Assembly (NCBI GenBank): GCA_951799445.1
Contig: OX637287.1
Coordinates: 39,771,724-39,835,723 of the forward strand
DNA: 64,000 nucleotides
Reading direction: 5' to 3'
Origin: Pseudisothecium myosuroides
Lineage: Eukaryota > Streptophyta > Bryopsida > Hypnales > Lembophyllaceae
Positions 12,193 through 24,190 of this stretch are shown here, one piece after another. The notes under the pieces were generated by a model. The model was given only the letters and a program-made list of their open reading frames with translations, was not told the origin of the DNA and did not search any database. The translations under genes and the position numbers were made by a program. Within the stretch, counting starts at the first letter, position 1. The number at the start of each line of letters is the position of its first letter.

Positions 12193-13272
12193 TTAAGCTA
12201 ACTTTCTTTGTCTTTATCACATGATCTTCTTATTGAATTCCAATTTAAATTAAAAAAGATATTAACTTTTTGACGAAAGTATGTCTTATAATTTTTTAAT
12301 TCCTATGACAATTAAAATATATATATTATAATAAAAAATAAACAATTATATAATTTCGTCAATATATTTAGCATCCATAGGAAAAAATAGATATTGAGCT
12401 ATGGACAGAAATTCCATTCATCATTTAGACATTCCCTCTGAGTCAATTCCCTACCAAATTTAAAATTAAATACACGTTTTGAATTTGTAAAAGGGAGACA
12501 AAATATATTAGAATTTGAGATATAGACAATTGTTCTACTATTCCTTTACCCCATGCCAAATACAATTTTGCACTTACTGTTCTCAAAGAATGTGCAATGC
12601 TCATAAATATGCAATAACATTGTTTTGACTTTAGATTGCTCTTTAGAATTTGAAAGTACCTCAAATCAAGCTAGTGTCTTATAGATTGAAGATAGATTAA
12701 CGTTAATTGTGTCAAATTGGTGGTGGATTTAAAAGAATTGGAGTCTTCTTATCTTGATTTATTTATTATTTCAAAATTGTCTTACTTCTACTTCTCTTTG
12801 TTTGATACTCTTTAATTTAAAAGTATTTTGCACTTTCTAATAGAAATGGCATTTTTGAGTGTTTTTGATGGAAAAAAAGACCTTGGGACTTCAGGAGATA
12901 AAATTTGGTGACTTTTCAATGAGGAATGGATCTTTTAGTTCCTAATTCTATTATTAGAAAATAGAATGTGACATTTTTTGCCACTATTAGAGAACTGCTT
13001 TATGATCACAAGATTATATTGAAGTTCTATATTTGAGTTTAATTTAATGTTATAACCATTTGTAGTTCTACAGCCAACAATACAACCTATTGCTATTAAT
13101 TAACATTGAACTAAATTTAAATGTTAATTATGATCATCCAAAACACTAAATATTATTATATACATATATATATATATATATGACATTCCTATATATGCAG
13201 GGGTTTAAACAAAGAATTTATATTAAGAAATAACTAAGGCAACTTGTGAGATAATTGCCCAATTAGTCAAAA
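12193..13272. other. Spacer and leader upstream of the 798-codon ORF
   Basis: AT-rich, no gene. A (TA)n microsatellite lies at about 13151-13182 and could supply a TATA-like promoter for the ORF starting at 13273, roughly 90 bp downstream. A splice-acceptor-like CTATATATGCAG|GG ends at 13200, so the ORF may alternatively lie in a second exon. Confidence 0.4.
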
Positions 13273-15669
13273 ATGAAAAATACCAATGGACGGACATCAT
13301 TCTTACCAAATCATAGCTACTTTGTAACTACTTTGAGTGATGAAGAAGATGATGATAATTTTATGTATGGGTATGAAAACTATTGGAGACAAAATAAAGA
13401 AAAACCATGTATGAAATCCATATTGTCATCAAATGTTGAAAAAGGCAATAGCATAATTGATTTTGAACTCCATTCATGCAATAGAAGTTATAAAAGTTCT
13501 GGAAATTCTACACATGAATCCAATGAAAGAACTTACCAAAAAGATTATAGTAGTGATTTTCAAAACTTGAAAAACATATTTTTCTCCCAATCACAATTCA
13601 GAAAGTCCAAAGCATGCAGTGAAGCTTCAAACTATTCCTTGCAACAAAGTCTTGAACTGCTAATGGGAAAAAACAAACATGAAGAATTGTATGAGCATTC
13701 AATTGCTTCACCACATAAAGCTTATAAAGAATCAACGCAATCAATTATTAAAAGGAGTTTACAAATTGGTAATAGAACAATGCAACAAAAGGTTATGGAA
13801 CCAACACAAGAAGTTATAACTTCTGAAGTAAAGGTGGAGCCTATACATTTAGAAGCCCGATATGAACAAGCAAAGATGGAGTACAATCAAATAACTTCTA
13901 ATGTTGCCTACAATCTAGATGCTTATTCAAACCCCATAAATATGGAACCATATTACCAAAAGTCTCAAAGAACTTTACCAATTGAAGCTAAGAAATTAAA
14001 GATGAAGGTACGCAACAATCAATACAAAAAAACATCAAATTGTACAAGTTTTGACTTGCAACTTGTTGATAGGAGAAATGACATTTTGAAAAAAGATGCA
14101 AATGATTATTCTAATAGATTTTCTAGTAGACCACCACAAAAAGTATGCAATGACCTAAAGACAAACTCAATTATTCACTCATCACAAAATATCAAATATT
14201 CAAAAGCTAAAATTGCCTCTCAACAAATGAAACACAATTTTCAACACTTGAGGTTGCTTCGGCAAATTAAAGAAGGAAGTCTACAAAAGCACTCAACATG
14301 TGTTAGTAGTACCATGTTGAGGAACCATGATCTAGTGAAGAATTGTCGTAGAGTTGTCGAGAGGAATTGTTTAGAAAAAACAAAACCATATGATTTTCTA
14401 CAAAAAACTCATGACTCTAATGATGATCAAGTCATTCTTCAAAGAAATGATTTGAAAGCTTTTGGTGAACAAAACGATAAAAGGATGAAATGCAAGGAAA
14501 AGTCTTCATCATTAGTAAATCCAAAAGTTTTAAAATTCAAGAATAATGATTGGACTTCATCCAAAACAAAAGTATCTCATATTCATTGCTCATCAAAGTT
14601 GAAACTGCATTTTGCAAACCAAGGTGAGCTCGAAGATCATGGAAATACCTCTTGGAATTTTGAACCAATTGGAAAAAGTCAAGCAACCATTCAACCAAAT
14701 AATATGGCATCAAGTAACAAAAAAATAGTACAAGCCAACCTTATAGACTTCAATACAGATATTTCATCAATTCTTTTAGAAAAAAATGAATCAAACTACA
14801 ATATGGCTTCTCCAAAAGCAAATGCAACAATAGATATTTCTAAAAAGATCAAAATTGGAATTTCTTCACATCAAAAGGTCAAAGACCAAATCCTTTCTAC
14901 TCTAAACTCAAATAGGGGAACTCAACAAACTATTCATAAGACCTCACAAAATATGGCATATTATTTGGATGAATATATAAATCCTTTGGATCCAAAAAGT
15001 CTTCCTTCTAATATTCTACGTGAGCGAAAACTTGAAACATTGAATGTCATAGATTACAAAGTTTTAGAGTTAGATGGAGGGACTATGAATGAAACAAAAG
15101 ATCCTTATAGATTTGAAGTTTATGATAAATGTGACAAAAAGAGAATAGGATGCAATGCATCCATTAGTTTTGATGTAGCTACAACTTTACAAAACTCTCA
15201 AATCAAAATGAAACCTCAGAAGACAAAAGGTGGAAAAGAAAATAGAAGCCAAATCAAAATCAAATGTGTACCTCCTAATCTTGAAGAAAATGAAAATATA
15301 AAGAATAAAATACTACCTACTCCAAGTTCTACCATTGAAGATCAAACATTACAAGTAAGCATTTATGATCCAAACCAACAGGGAGACAATATGTGCAAAT
15401 CTAAATTATTTGTAGAAAACAATTCAATAGACAAAATTCAAGTTCACATTAAAGCACAAGAACCATGTAAAGAGTTTCATCTTCAAACTAATGAATTGTT
15501 GAAGCTACTTCAAGATTTACATTTCCAACATCAAACTTCTAAAATTTGCAATAAAAAGATAGAAGGTATGATGGATCCTATAGTCCAATGTGGATACTTG
15601 GCACAATACTTGAAAACAAAGAAAATGGGAGTACAAAGAAATAATCATCCACCTACACTCGATAAATGA
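13273..15669 (+). CDS. Uncharacterised 798-residue protein (intronless ORF)
   Basis: By far the longest uninterrupted frame in the AT-rich part of the window. It runs from ATG 13273 to TGA 15669 without a break. I recognise no family. Visible traits: an acidic patch near the N-terminus (SDEEDDDN, about residues 22-29); a strongly Asn/Lys/Ser/Gln-rich, mostly hydrophilic body suggesting disorder; no signal peptide or membrane segment; and a C-terminal part (about 735-785) with helical Leu/Lys/His character. One motif occurs twice: VAYNLDAYSNPIN (211-223) and MAYYLDEYINPLD (561-573), i.e. [VM]AYxLDxYxNP[IL]. Codon third positions are A/T-rich like the surroundings. Downstream are several AATAAA-like sites (near 15710-15770). 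It could be a lineage-specific or sex/accessory-region gene, or part of a mobile element. Confidence 0.6.
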   Translation: MKNTNGRTSFLPNHSYFVTTLSDEEDDDNFMYGYENYWRQNKEKPCMKSILSSNVEKGNSIIDFELHSCNRSYKSSGNSTHESNERTYQKDYSSDFQNLKNIFFSQSQFRKSKACSEASNYSLQQSLELLMGKNKHEELYEHSIASPHKAYKESTQSIIKRSLQIGNRTMQQKVMEPTQEVITSEVKVEPIHLEARYEQAKMEYNQITSNVAYNLDAYSNPINMEPYYQKSQRTLPIEAKKLKMKVRNNQYKKTSNCTSFDLQLVDRRNDILKKDANDYSNRFSSRPPQKVCNDLKTNSIIHSSQNIKYSKAKIASQQMKHNFQHLRLLRQIKEGSLQKHSTCVSSTMLRNHDLVKNCRRVVERNCLEKTKPYDFLQKTHDSNDDQVILQRNDLKAFGEQNDKRMKCKEKSSSLVNPKVLKFKNNDWTSSKTKVSHIHCSSKLKLHFANQGELEDHGNTSWNFEPIGKSQATIQPNNMASSNKKIVQANLIDFNTDISSILLEKNESNYNMASPKANATIDISKKIKIGISSHQKVKDQILSTLNSNRGTQQTIHKTSQNMAYYLDEYINPLDPKSLPSNILRERKLETLNVIDYKVLELDGGTMNETKDPYRFEVYDKCDKKRIGCNASISFDVATTLQNSQIKMKPQKTKGGKENRSQIKIKCVPPNLEENENIKNKILPTPSSTIEDQTLQVSIYDPNQQGDNMCKSKLFVENNSIDKIQVHIKAQEPCKEFHLQTNELLKLLQDLHFQHQTSKICNKKIEGMMDPIVQCGYLAQYLKTKKMGVQRNNHPPTLDK

Positions 15670-16910
15670 GTAAATTCATGTCTAGGAATTCCTTCAACTA
15701 TAAATATTTAATAAATGAATTTTCCAATGGATATTTTTTTATCTATATGGAAATAAAATGTTGAAAGAAAAATAAAAATTGTTTTGAAATTTCACTTTTC
15801 TAGAAGGTTTGTCTTTAGTTGAGAATTTTTAAGTTTTTAATTTTAAAATTTCTACTTGATGATCTTGAAAAAACAAGGCAAATGCATTACATGAGGCATC
15901 ATTTGTAAAACTATAGTTGTAGTTGGTACTCTCTTAAACCCTTAGTCATGACTTCTAAACCATAAAATGTGCCTCCAGAGGAAAGTCTTCAAGGAGTGTT
16001 CTATAGTAAATGTACTATTTCTAATCAAGGCTGAAAAATTTGGAATGTTTTTTTTAAGGTTGGGACTAATAAGGACATGACCCATGTCCCAAAGTAGTGA
16101 GCAAGAAAGTAGGAAATAGTGAGCGGGAAAGTAGTTTTTTAGATGATCGGAATAAGAAGACTTTAGACATTGGCTATTAGTACGGACAACTTTTAGGCTC
16201 CCAAATTTTACAAAAATTTCAATTTTGGAAATAATATTATGAAAAATTTGCAATTCCCATATTTCCTATCTTCTTACATGCAAAAAAATTCTTGTGGCTT
16301 AAATTGCTCATAATCTACTAGAAAATCCCTTATGTGATTGACTATGGATGCTTTTACCTTATATGTTTCCCAATTCGGAGGACTAGGTGCCAGATTCCTA
16401 CGCAAAGTGATTATTGTTTATGGAAACACTAAAGTTAGGATAGAAAAAAACCCTTAGGGATTGGGTCTCATCTCATATCGACTGAATTTTGTTATCCAAA
16501 ATTCATTTATTCATGAACTTAATTGGTCATCAATTGTATACGGATTGGAATATAACCTGGCTAAATTTCTCTATAATTATTTATTATAGTGGTTGACAAT
16601 CTTTCACTTTGAAATTGTATAAGAGATTCATATGTAGTGATAAAATTTGATAGCAACAAAATTTTGTCTTCTTTAATTACCAAAGGGAATTCTCTACAAT
16701 TATCTATGACATCTTTCCAAATTCCACTCTTACATATGTTAAAGCAAAGCCTATAATATACTCTTAAGTATTTTTTAACTTATCACTATTTTCATTGTCC
16801 ATTCTATAAACATTAATGTAGACAAGCCCATTTTTGTTTGCAAACTAATTCCATCATCCTACTTTTGGCCCCAATATTGTCTAAAAAATCATCCAAATTT
16901 GTTCATTTAA
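15670..16910. other. Spacer downstream of the 798-codon ORF
   Basis: AT-rich, no supported gene. It holds likely polyadenylation sequence (AATAAA-type hexamers near 15710 and 15750). The minus-strand frame at 15942-16253 has no protein-like character. Confidence 0.45.
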
Positions 16911-17643
16911 GGGTCGTAGCAAGAAAGACTTGCTGTTTTTGTTCCACTTTGGCAATTTTGGGCCTTTTTTTTGGGAGTACTTTAAAATTTAAAAAAAAAT
17001 TTAAAAAAAATATGAAAAATATAATTAATGTATAGAACTTTAAGAAAAAGGTCCCCTATGAAGGAAATGTCCAAAAAAATTCTTTAAGTGGGAGAACTAG
17101 AAAAGTGCAAAATCGCCAAAAAATAGATACTTGGACATTTTAATTTGTAAAAAATAGGAAAAACAATTTTCAAAGAAACTAAAAATTGCCCATTTGGGAA
17201 GACTTCATGGTGAAGAGATTCCACCAAAATATTGGTCTTGAAACCATTTTTAATGTTCAGAATTGATCGCGCAAGGGAGCCCTATTTGCATGAATGTAGA
17301 AGACATAAAATAAAATATTTTTAAATTCCCCTTGATAGAAACATGACTTACTACTATGGGAATACACCATAGAAATTTCAGCCCTAAATCATTAAATTTG
17401 GGGACTCCAAAGTACTCAAAACCCCTAGAACTCAAAACGTGACGTATTAATTTAATTAATTTTTAAATATAAAATTATTTTTAAAAATTTCTGAAAAATA
17501 TGAGATATGATTACACTCAAGATAAACATCTCTAATAAAAATTTCAAGTTCATGCAAGTTAGGCTTCAAAAGTTATTGCAAAAGAAAGTTTCGGAACTCC
17601 CCCTGTGACAAATAACTAGTATAGGTCTTTCTTGCAACGACCC
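16911..17643. mobile_element. 733-bp TTAA-flanked element with GGGTCGT termini
   Basis: TTAA (16907-16910) precedes GGGTCGTAGCAAGAAAGAC. The right end reads GTCTTTCTTGCAACGACCC followed by TTAA (17644-17647). The inverted termini match over 18 of 19 bases. This family is different from the CCCCTAAAGGACC one but uses the same 4-bp TTAA target. A 3-bp (PIF/Harbinger-type) duplication does not fit, because TAA on the left would have to be matched by TTA on the right. No transposase. Confidence 0.75.
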
Positions 17644-19441
17644 TTAATGAAAAATCAGTGCAATGACAACATAATTTAAATAGGATAGTGTCAAAATGGT
17701 TTTACACTTGCAAAAGGGCAGTAATAGAGATTTAAGGGGGCAATTTTAGATACACTAGATTTGGAGCTAATCATTTGCCTCTTTTAGCTTGGGGATAGCA
17801 CATGGCATCTGCAACCTCTATAAGTGCCAACAAAGGGTACCATGTCAATTTTATAGTGAACACTTAAGTACCATTGGATACGTGGGGGAGTGGTTATGGG
17901 TTGTTCATAGGATGTTCATGACTCCACTCTACGAATGGTTTTGTAATTTTAGGGTTGACCACTTCAGAAAGTCACAAAAATTACAATTTTAATTGAAAAA
18001 TTATAATTCCACTTGGGGTTTGATTTATGAAACAAGCGCATACCTCTAAAAAATATGCACCTCTCTTGGAGTTGGCCCCAAGGTATTGAGATTGCTTGGG
18101 AGTAGATTCGACACTCAAGTGCCAAATTAAATATTTTTTTGGAAAAACGTGGTTTGGCATTGTCATAAATATTTAATTAAAAATTCAACTTTTTCAAAAA
18201 AATTAAAATTAAAATTCGGCATTTATAATCTCATACTGTTTAGTAAGTTATGGATTAAAAGTACTGTACTTGTCAACTTTGGTTTGAAAATGATCAATGA
18301 CTAATTAAAGATGATTAGAGTATTTTTGGTAACAACTCATGATACTCATGGGAGTTACAGATAGGAAGAACTTTATGATGTACAAGAATAGATCTCATGG
18401 TAAGAGCTTAGATTCTCAAGAACTCAGTTGTCTTTGTTTTTTTTATTGAATATGGAATTTTGAACATTTATGGCATTCTAGCCATTTAGTATTATACACA
18501 TTAGGCACTTTTGACAATTAATTTTTTAAAATTTTTGGCTTATTTTTTTAAAATTATTTTATGCCAAATCTGCTCCCAACCTACAGTAGTTTGCATGGTA
18601 TTAGGATTGTCTACCTTATGTCAACAGCATTTATTGTCACTATTTCATTACCTAAGGTAGATATATCCATTTCCGTCCATGTACCCACTCATGCATAGTA
18701 GCCTTAACTATTTGAAGTGTCCCCCCCAAAGTACCATTGAACTGTCCCTAAACTTAATTATGGTTGGTGGGCTGTTGATTTTTTAAAATTTTGGTGTCAG
18801 AATCTAGGCAGTTTTATTAGAGTGTGGTTCATGGTGACCTAGGGAGTTCTACTTTGAAAATTCATAGAAATTAGATACTTTATCCAAAAATTCTATTTGT
18901 TTTGTAAATTCATGATTTTCAATTGCTAATATTGCAAAAATATTTGTTCTAGAAAAAGGTACCTCCAACTATGCTGAATTGCTTAAATGGACGGTTTTAG
19001 GTGTTTCCACCTTATTCAAAAGACGATTACAATCCATAGTCCTAATCCTCATTCTAAAGCCCTTAGAGCAACTCAAAAGTACTCTACCAAACCTATTGTA
19101 CAATATTCTCTTTGCAGTGCCCAAAAGTCGTAATCCATCTACATAATGCTACATGATTTATCACCATTCCATTGGATAGTCAAAAAGGCTTTATAACTCA
19201 TAATGCAGCCCCTCTTTCTACACCCTTAGATTTTCGAAAAGTCCAAATACAAATGGCTGTGATGAACTATTAGACTTGGCATTACGTCCCATAATGCTCT
19301 TGAGCCATTATCTAGTCCATTTCAGTTGAAAGTTCGTGCACAATCTTCACACCAAACTAAGAACCGGTTTCCTCAGAAATCTCAAGATACAGTACCTCCG
19401 TCCGTCACAAACATTCTGCATCCTCTAAGTTACCAAGTCAG
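17644..19441. other. Spacer downstream of the ALMT gene
   Basis: No gene supported. The end (about 18830-19015) is a dispersed repeat found inverted at 25655-25900. The last few hundred bases may be ALMT 3' untranslated sequence. Confidence 0.45.
18830..19015. repeat. Dispersed repeat, copy 1 (inverted at 25655-25900)
   Basis: The block cctccaactatgctgaattg followed by 'cttaa…ttttaggtg.ttccacctt' recurs in reverse complement at 25655-25715. Upstream parts (ctagggag…, catagaaatta…) recur in matching inverted order to about 25840. Class unknown. Confidence 0.6.
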
Positions 19442-22400
19442 TCAAAGTGAAGCGAATGCTGAAACAAACTCGTCGCAAGGCTTCGGCTCTCCCAGTTGAG
19501 CCGGTCTCTCTTCAAAACGAGCCTTCTCAGCAAGCTCATCAGCAATCCCAACCATATGCTTCGACTTGGCTGCAATCTCGATAAGGAGTGATGCAAACTT
19601 GAGGAGCGACAAAGCTGCCAGGCGCTGCACTGTGCAATCCCAGTGGTACGCAATCGAGCCTTGCCTTTGCAAAAACTGAGCTCTACCAGCTTCAGGCGAC
19701 GTTTCAGCCCTGTAACATTAACCGGCGTCACACCCCGTGAGCACAATTACATAAGCACTCTGGTCAGTGGGTTTTGAGTGACGCTTATCCGATGCAACTT
19801 CACGCACAAGAGTGATAGAACGTAAGTTATTAGAGTGCAAGCCACTTTACACAATTGAAACTGGACGGTGTAATTAAGCCAAGCCTTGAGCATCAAGTGG
19901 TGCAATTTTCCTAGGAAAGCTCAAAAACCACGTACTCAATCCTGACCAATGGAACACAAATGAGACTTGCTTTTATGCCCTTATGTGAAATTATCTTACA
20001 TAGATGGAAGCCACTCAAAGATTTCGCTTACACTAAACATTGATAATTTCAATGATCCAAATCTTTGAAAAGGTGATAAACTTCCATTTTGACAAGAGAA
20101 CGGATGTAACTTGTAATAAGTTAGAGCTTATGCAAGGTAACTCATTAATGTGTGTTTTAACATAGTTTTCAAACTCAAAGCAAGTGCAACTATGGTCTCT
20201 TACATTTGGGGGTGAAGCTCAGGCAGGGTGGATGATTCCATTCCATGTTTGTGCTCAGCCTCATCATCGCTCTCTTGACTTGGACCCAACATCAGTAAAA
20301 GAGCCGATTGCTTGGCGACCTTGTGTTGCAACAAGAGCGCCACCTCGTCCGCTCTGTCTAATGCTTTGTGCAACGCATGCTTCTCCATCCTCAGCATGGT
20401 CCCACCTAATTCTCGAAACACTCTGTCAATCCCACCCGTGAGCAGAAGTTTGGAAAATAATTAAGGTCTACTTCATGACACAGAAATCAGTCACATTCTT
20501 AGTCTACATCAGCAAGAGTCTCGCTGAGTTTTGGCATTGTTTTGGATATCTAATCTCAAGTTATATGCCATTTCCCATCACTCATGTGGACGCAGTACTG
20601 TACAGGCTGTCCTTATCAAAGTCACAATTTTGCAAATAATTTTTCTTTTTTCGTTCACCCAGACGTGATGAAAATAATCAAACACTTTTGATACAGACTA
20701 TGTCCGATAAATGGCGATAGCGGCCAGGTTTCTGAGAATAGTCTCACCGCTGACGTAACTTTGACTATTATCATCGTAGTTGTTAAAAGGAAAAAATTCA
20801 AGAGATTGGCACAAGTTCAGCATCTCGTTTAGAACCTAGTTTTTAGAGGTCTATGTACTGGAATATCACAAATTTGGCGCATTAAAACATGCTACTGAAA
20901 GGATTATGACCCTTATTCCTAACTGTAATCTAGCTGCTCTTGCTAGTTATCTAGTGCAGAGACCAATTGAACTCTCATGATTTGCATCCTTAAACTTGGA
21001 AAAGAGACGATTGGAATTGACACCAAAGTGAGGTCCAGACTGCGTCTCTTACTCTGCAATTTCCTTCGCAAGCGCCACAAGCTCCACTTGAAACATTGTT
21101 CTTAGGTGCATTGGTGCTTGAATCTCAGCACGAAGAGAACTGTCCAAAGCCACGATATCATAGTAAGCAAACCTCAGATTCTCGGCAAGCTCCCGGTACA
21201 GATGCCACGGGTACCCAAAGAAAAACTTCCCGTGCGGGGGCTCATACCCTGCGGCCGCCAACTGCACCCAAACCGCCACAACCCATTCAATTTCACGATT
21301 TCAAAACATGTGAACTCACAATTCCACACTAGTACATTTCCACCACATGTGGGCTGCAACTGCAATGGTCTTGTTTTAATTCTGTCAGTTAGTTTCAACG
21401 CAATTTGTGTTAGCTTCACCACAAATTCAACAAAAAAGCATTTCAAACCATGGTGGATTCGTAATAGTGCAGCCAAATCCTCAAACCAAAAGGCTGATAA
21501 AATAGCAGCACGTACAAGCTTATCGACTTCCGAATCCGTGGACATGACTTCATGAAAAACATGGTGCAGCTTATCGCTTCCCGCATGGTCATGGTCCTCC
21601 GGGTGCTGACTCAACACGGTCCCCCGACAATACTCTACCGCACACCTCTCGATCACATCCCCAGCGCGGATGAAATTCTTCGCCACAAGCGTGTTGACGC
21701 TGCTTCCAGCGAAGTTGGGGAAGAGGATGACGTTCACGAGGGAGGCGATGACGAAGCCCAAGGCGATCATCGCCAGGCGCATCAAGGGAAGCTTCAGCTT
21801 CTGAGTGGTAGGCGTGAGGATGAGGAGGTGGAACGTGACCATGGCCATCACCACGGCGTAGTTCCAGCGGTCGCTGAAGGGGCGGCGGAACTTGAAGAAG
21901 GTGGGAATGGCGCCGCCGAGGAACGTGCAGGCTGCGAGGAAGAGGGAGGAGTAGGGGCCTGTGAAGGGGGAGAGAGAGTTCACGAGCATGGCGAGAAGAG
22001 CTGCAAGGACTGTGCCCACCGTCCGGTTCAAACCTGGAAAACCGTTGCCACACCCAAACAACTGGGTTGTCAAAATTTGGCAATGTACGAATTTGAGCCT
22101 CAGAATCTCATCTCAGAATAGGAGCCTTCGTTTCAAATTGCATTGACCAAATCAACTCTATTCTTGGAGTAGAAGACTTGAACAACGCTCTCTACACTAT
22201 TTTTTCTATAAGGTGGTTGCAGAGGCTTCAAAGAATATCAATTAAAAGTGAATTCAGCAGTAAAATCCGAATTTAAGACGGCGATACGAAATTCTATAAG
22301 CAGACAGAGATGGTGTCATGGTGAAGTCTCCCGATCATAATAACATAGAAAAAAAAATGGGGAGACTTCTCCATATGGAGCAACTTAACTGGGAACATAA

Positions 22401-23151
22401 GAAAGCCTCGCCATATCTTCTCCATCTCTGGAGGACTCGAGCTACTGTATTTACACAAATAGAAACATACATTTTCAAACTGGAAAGCCTCCCCATATAC
22501 TTGATCTGAGGAGTCGGGGCATGTATAAAACAAATATGATTAGACCTCGCAAATTTAACAATGCGGTCTTGAGTGTTAATTTGTTTTCAAACAAGAAACA
22601 ATGCAATTCTTCTTCAAAGTACTAGACCCTGGTAGTTGTGGAAGGCGATTTGGTTTCTTCCACGGTCGAGCTCTGACACCCACAACCCCGCCCATGACTG
22701 AAACACTGGAAAAGATGGTGTTACCTTTGCTGAACGTCAAGCCGACGTTGGTCTCCATGACAATATCGACGGTGATGACTGTCCACGCGCTGTTCTTGCT
22801 GAAGACGCTCAAGTAGCTCAGTAGCGACGCCAGCACCGCGGCCAAGCCTGCCTTCACGGGCAACGCCACGGGTTGAACGTCGCTGGCGAAGAACCGTCGC
22901 AGCTGCATCCCAGGAAACCAGTGATGCCACCAAGTCGGACCGGCCTCGTTGTTTCGCCTCGTGTTGTTCTTGTTCTTGTTGTTATACAGAGATCGCGTCC
23001 GCGCGTAGCTGAGCCCCGTGTGCGCGGAGGCCGCGCCCAACAGCCCTTCCTTCCCATCGCGAAGCTCCTGCAACACACTGTCGCGCTCCCTCTCGTACTG
23101 CCCCGGTTGCTCCACCGGCAGCAACGGCTCCAACACCGGCTCCTTCTCCAT
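19442..23151 (-). CDS. ALMT: Aluminum-activated malate transporter-like anion channel
   Basis: Five exons: 23151-22725, 22033 to about 21430-21490 (end uncertain), 21261-21053, 20422-20204 and 19709-19442. Junction phases agree at 1-2 (SKG|LNRT), 3-4 (AEIA.E|VFREL) and 4-5 (HPQM|AETS). ATG 23151 is used because the frame upstream offers only GTG. The N-terminal half carries about six hydrophobic segments (VKAGLAAVLASLLSYL, AWTVITVDIVMETN, TVLAALLAMLVNSL, SLFLAACTFLGGAIP, YAVVMAMVTFHLLIL, LAMIALGFVIASLVNVIL), the ALMT channel layout. The cytosolic half begins with GYEPPHGKFFFGYPW, the family's WEP motif with Tyr replacing Trp. The long helical C-terminus ends in DEFVSAFASL. ALMTs pass malate and other anions across plasma membrane or tonoplast. 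The exon 2 end near the WEP region could not be fixed. Confidence 0.85.
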
Positions 23152-23604
23152 AGCCACAGCTTGAATTGTTCCAAAGTCAGCTGGTTAACTAGTGCGCTAA
23201 TCCAGAAATTGCTAATTCCTCGTACGTCATTTGAATTCCCAAACCCACAACCGACTAGCTAGCTTCAATTCAACTCATGCCACATCGATCTAGCTTGCTA
23301 TTTTGCCTAACGATCAGATTCCTCTGAAGCAAGTCGCCGAGACTAGCTGCGCCTGTCCAATTCAATGCGTTCGATTAATTCTCCCTTTCTTTGCCGAGGA
23401 GTCTCTCAGAAAGTAATCTAACGTACAGAGACTAACACTAGCAGAGACTGAATTCCCACCAAATGAATTAATCGATCACAGCTACCGCATCTTTTCACAA
23501 CAGTACACCAGCAATGGTTATATTCCTGATTCAGAGCTCCAATTTGTGACATTCCTCTCCGCGCACGGAGCTTTCAAAACTAGGACGTGCGTACGTCGAT
23601 CCAC

Positions 23605-23612
23605 TATATATA
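23605..23612 (-). promoter_or_regulatory. Possible TATA box of the ALMT gene
   Basis: TATATATA lies in a GC-richer stretch about 455 bp upstream of the ALMT start codon. A start site ~30 bp downstream would give a leader of about 420 nt. Based only on motif and position. Confidence 0.35.
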
Positions 23613-24190
23613 CGGATGGGGTGGCAGACGGCAACTAGAAGTGCTCATTTCTTCTCAAGATTGTGCCATCAGTCTAAGAAATATGACGACGACGAGTCTT
23701 GACATGACACTGAACGGAGTGTGCGAGTTGAGGCTTCGTGCAAGAGCCGATCGAAAGGCACTTCGAAGGTGATGTGTAAATCACATTCGAGTGGAAATCG
23801 GAATAAATTATGAAATAAGTTATACCCGTCGCCGTTCATGACGTTGGGATGACCCAACAGGAGCCCTGGAGCATCGAATTGAATCAACAGACGATGCGAC
23901 TTCGGGTATGTCGGAGAGCGTAGAAGTCGAAGCTAGAATTTCTTAATATTACAGTTGCGTGGTTGGATTTCGTGGATTGGTGACAGTTGATGCGGGGTGA
24001 AGTTACATTGGGAGCTTCTCAAATGGCTGGCGTACGAGTCCGGCCGGGCTTGCGAAGTTATGGTATCAAGTTCGACGCGGGGATAGGGCACCGTACGATT
24101 CGGCACTCAGGTGCTGAAATTGAATTTCCACGTCAGATTCTCAGGGGTCCGCATCACCTCACACTATTTCATAACATTGTTAACCCTTAA

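Noticed and set aside
21552..22121. Plus-strand 189-codon frame opposite the ALMT gene
   Set aside because: It is the antisense shadow of ALMT exon 2, whose strand has clear membrane segments and splice phases. The antisense frame is low-complexity Glu/Gly/His-rich.
23987..24190. Plus-strand frame with MRGEVTLGASQMAG
   Set aside because: 66 codons with no family resemblance, and its end runs into the TTAA element boundary; likely chance in GC-richer promoter DNA.
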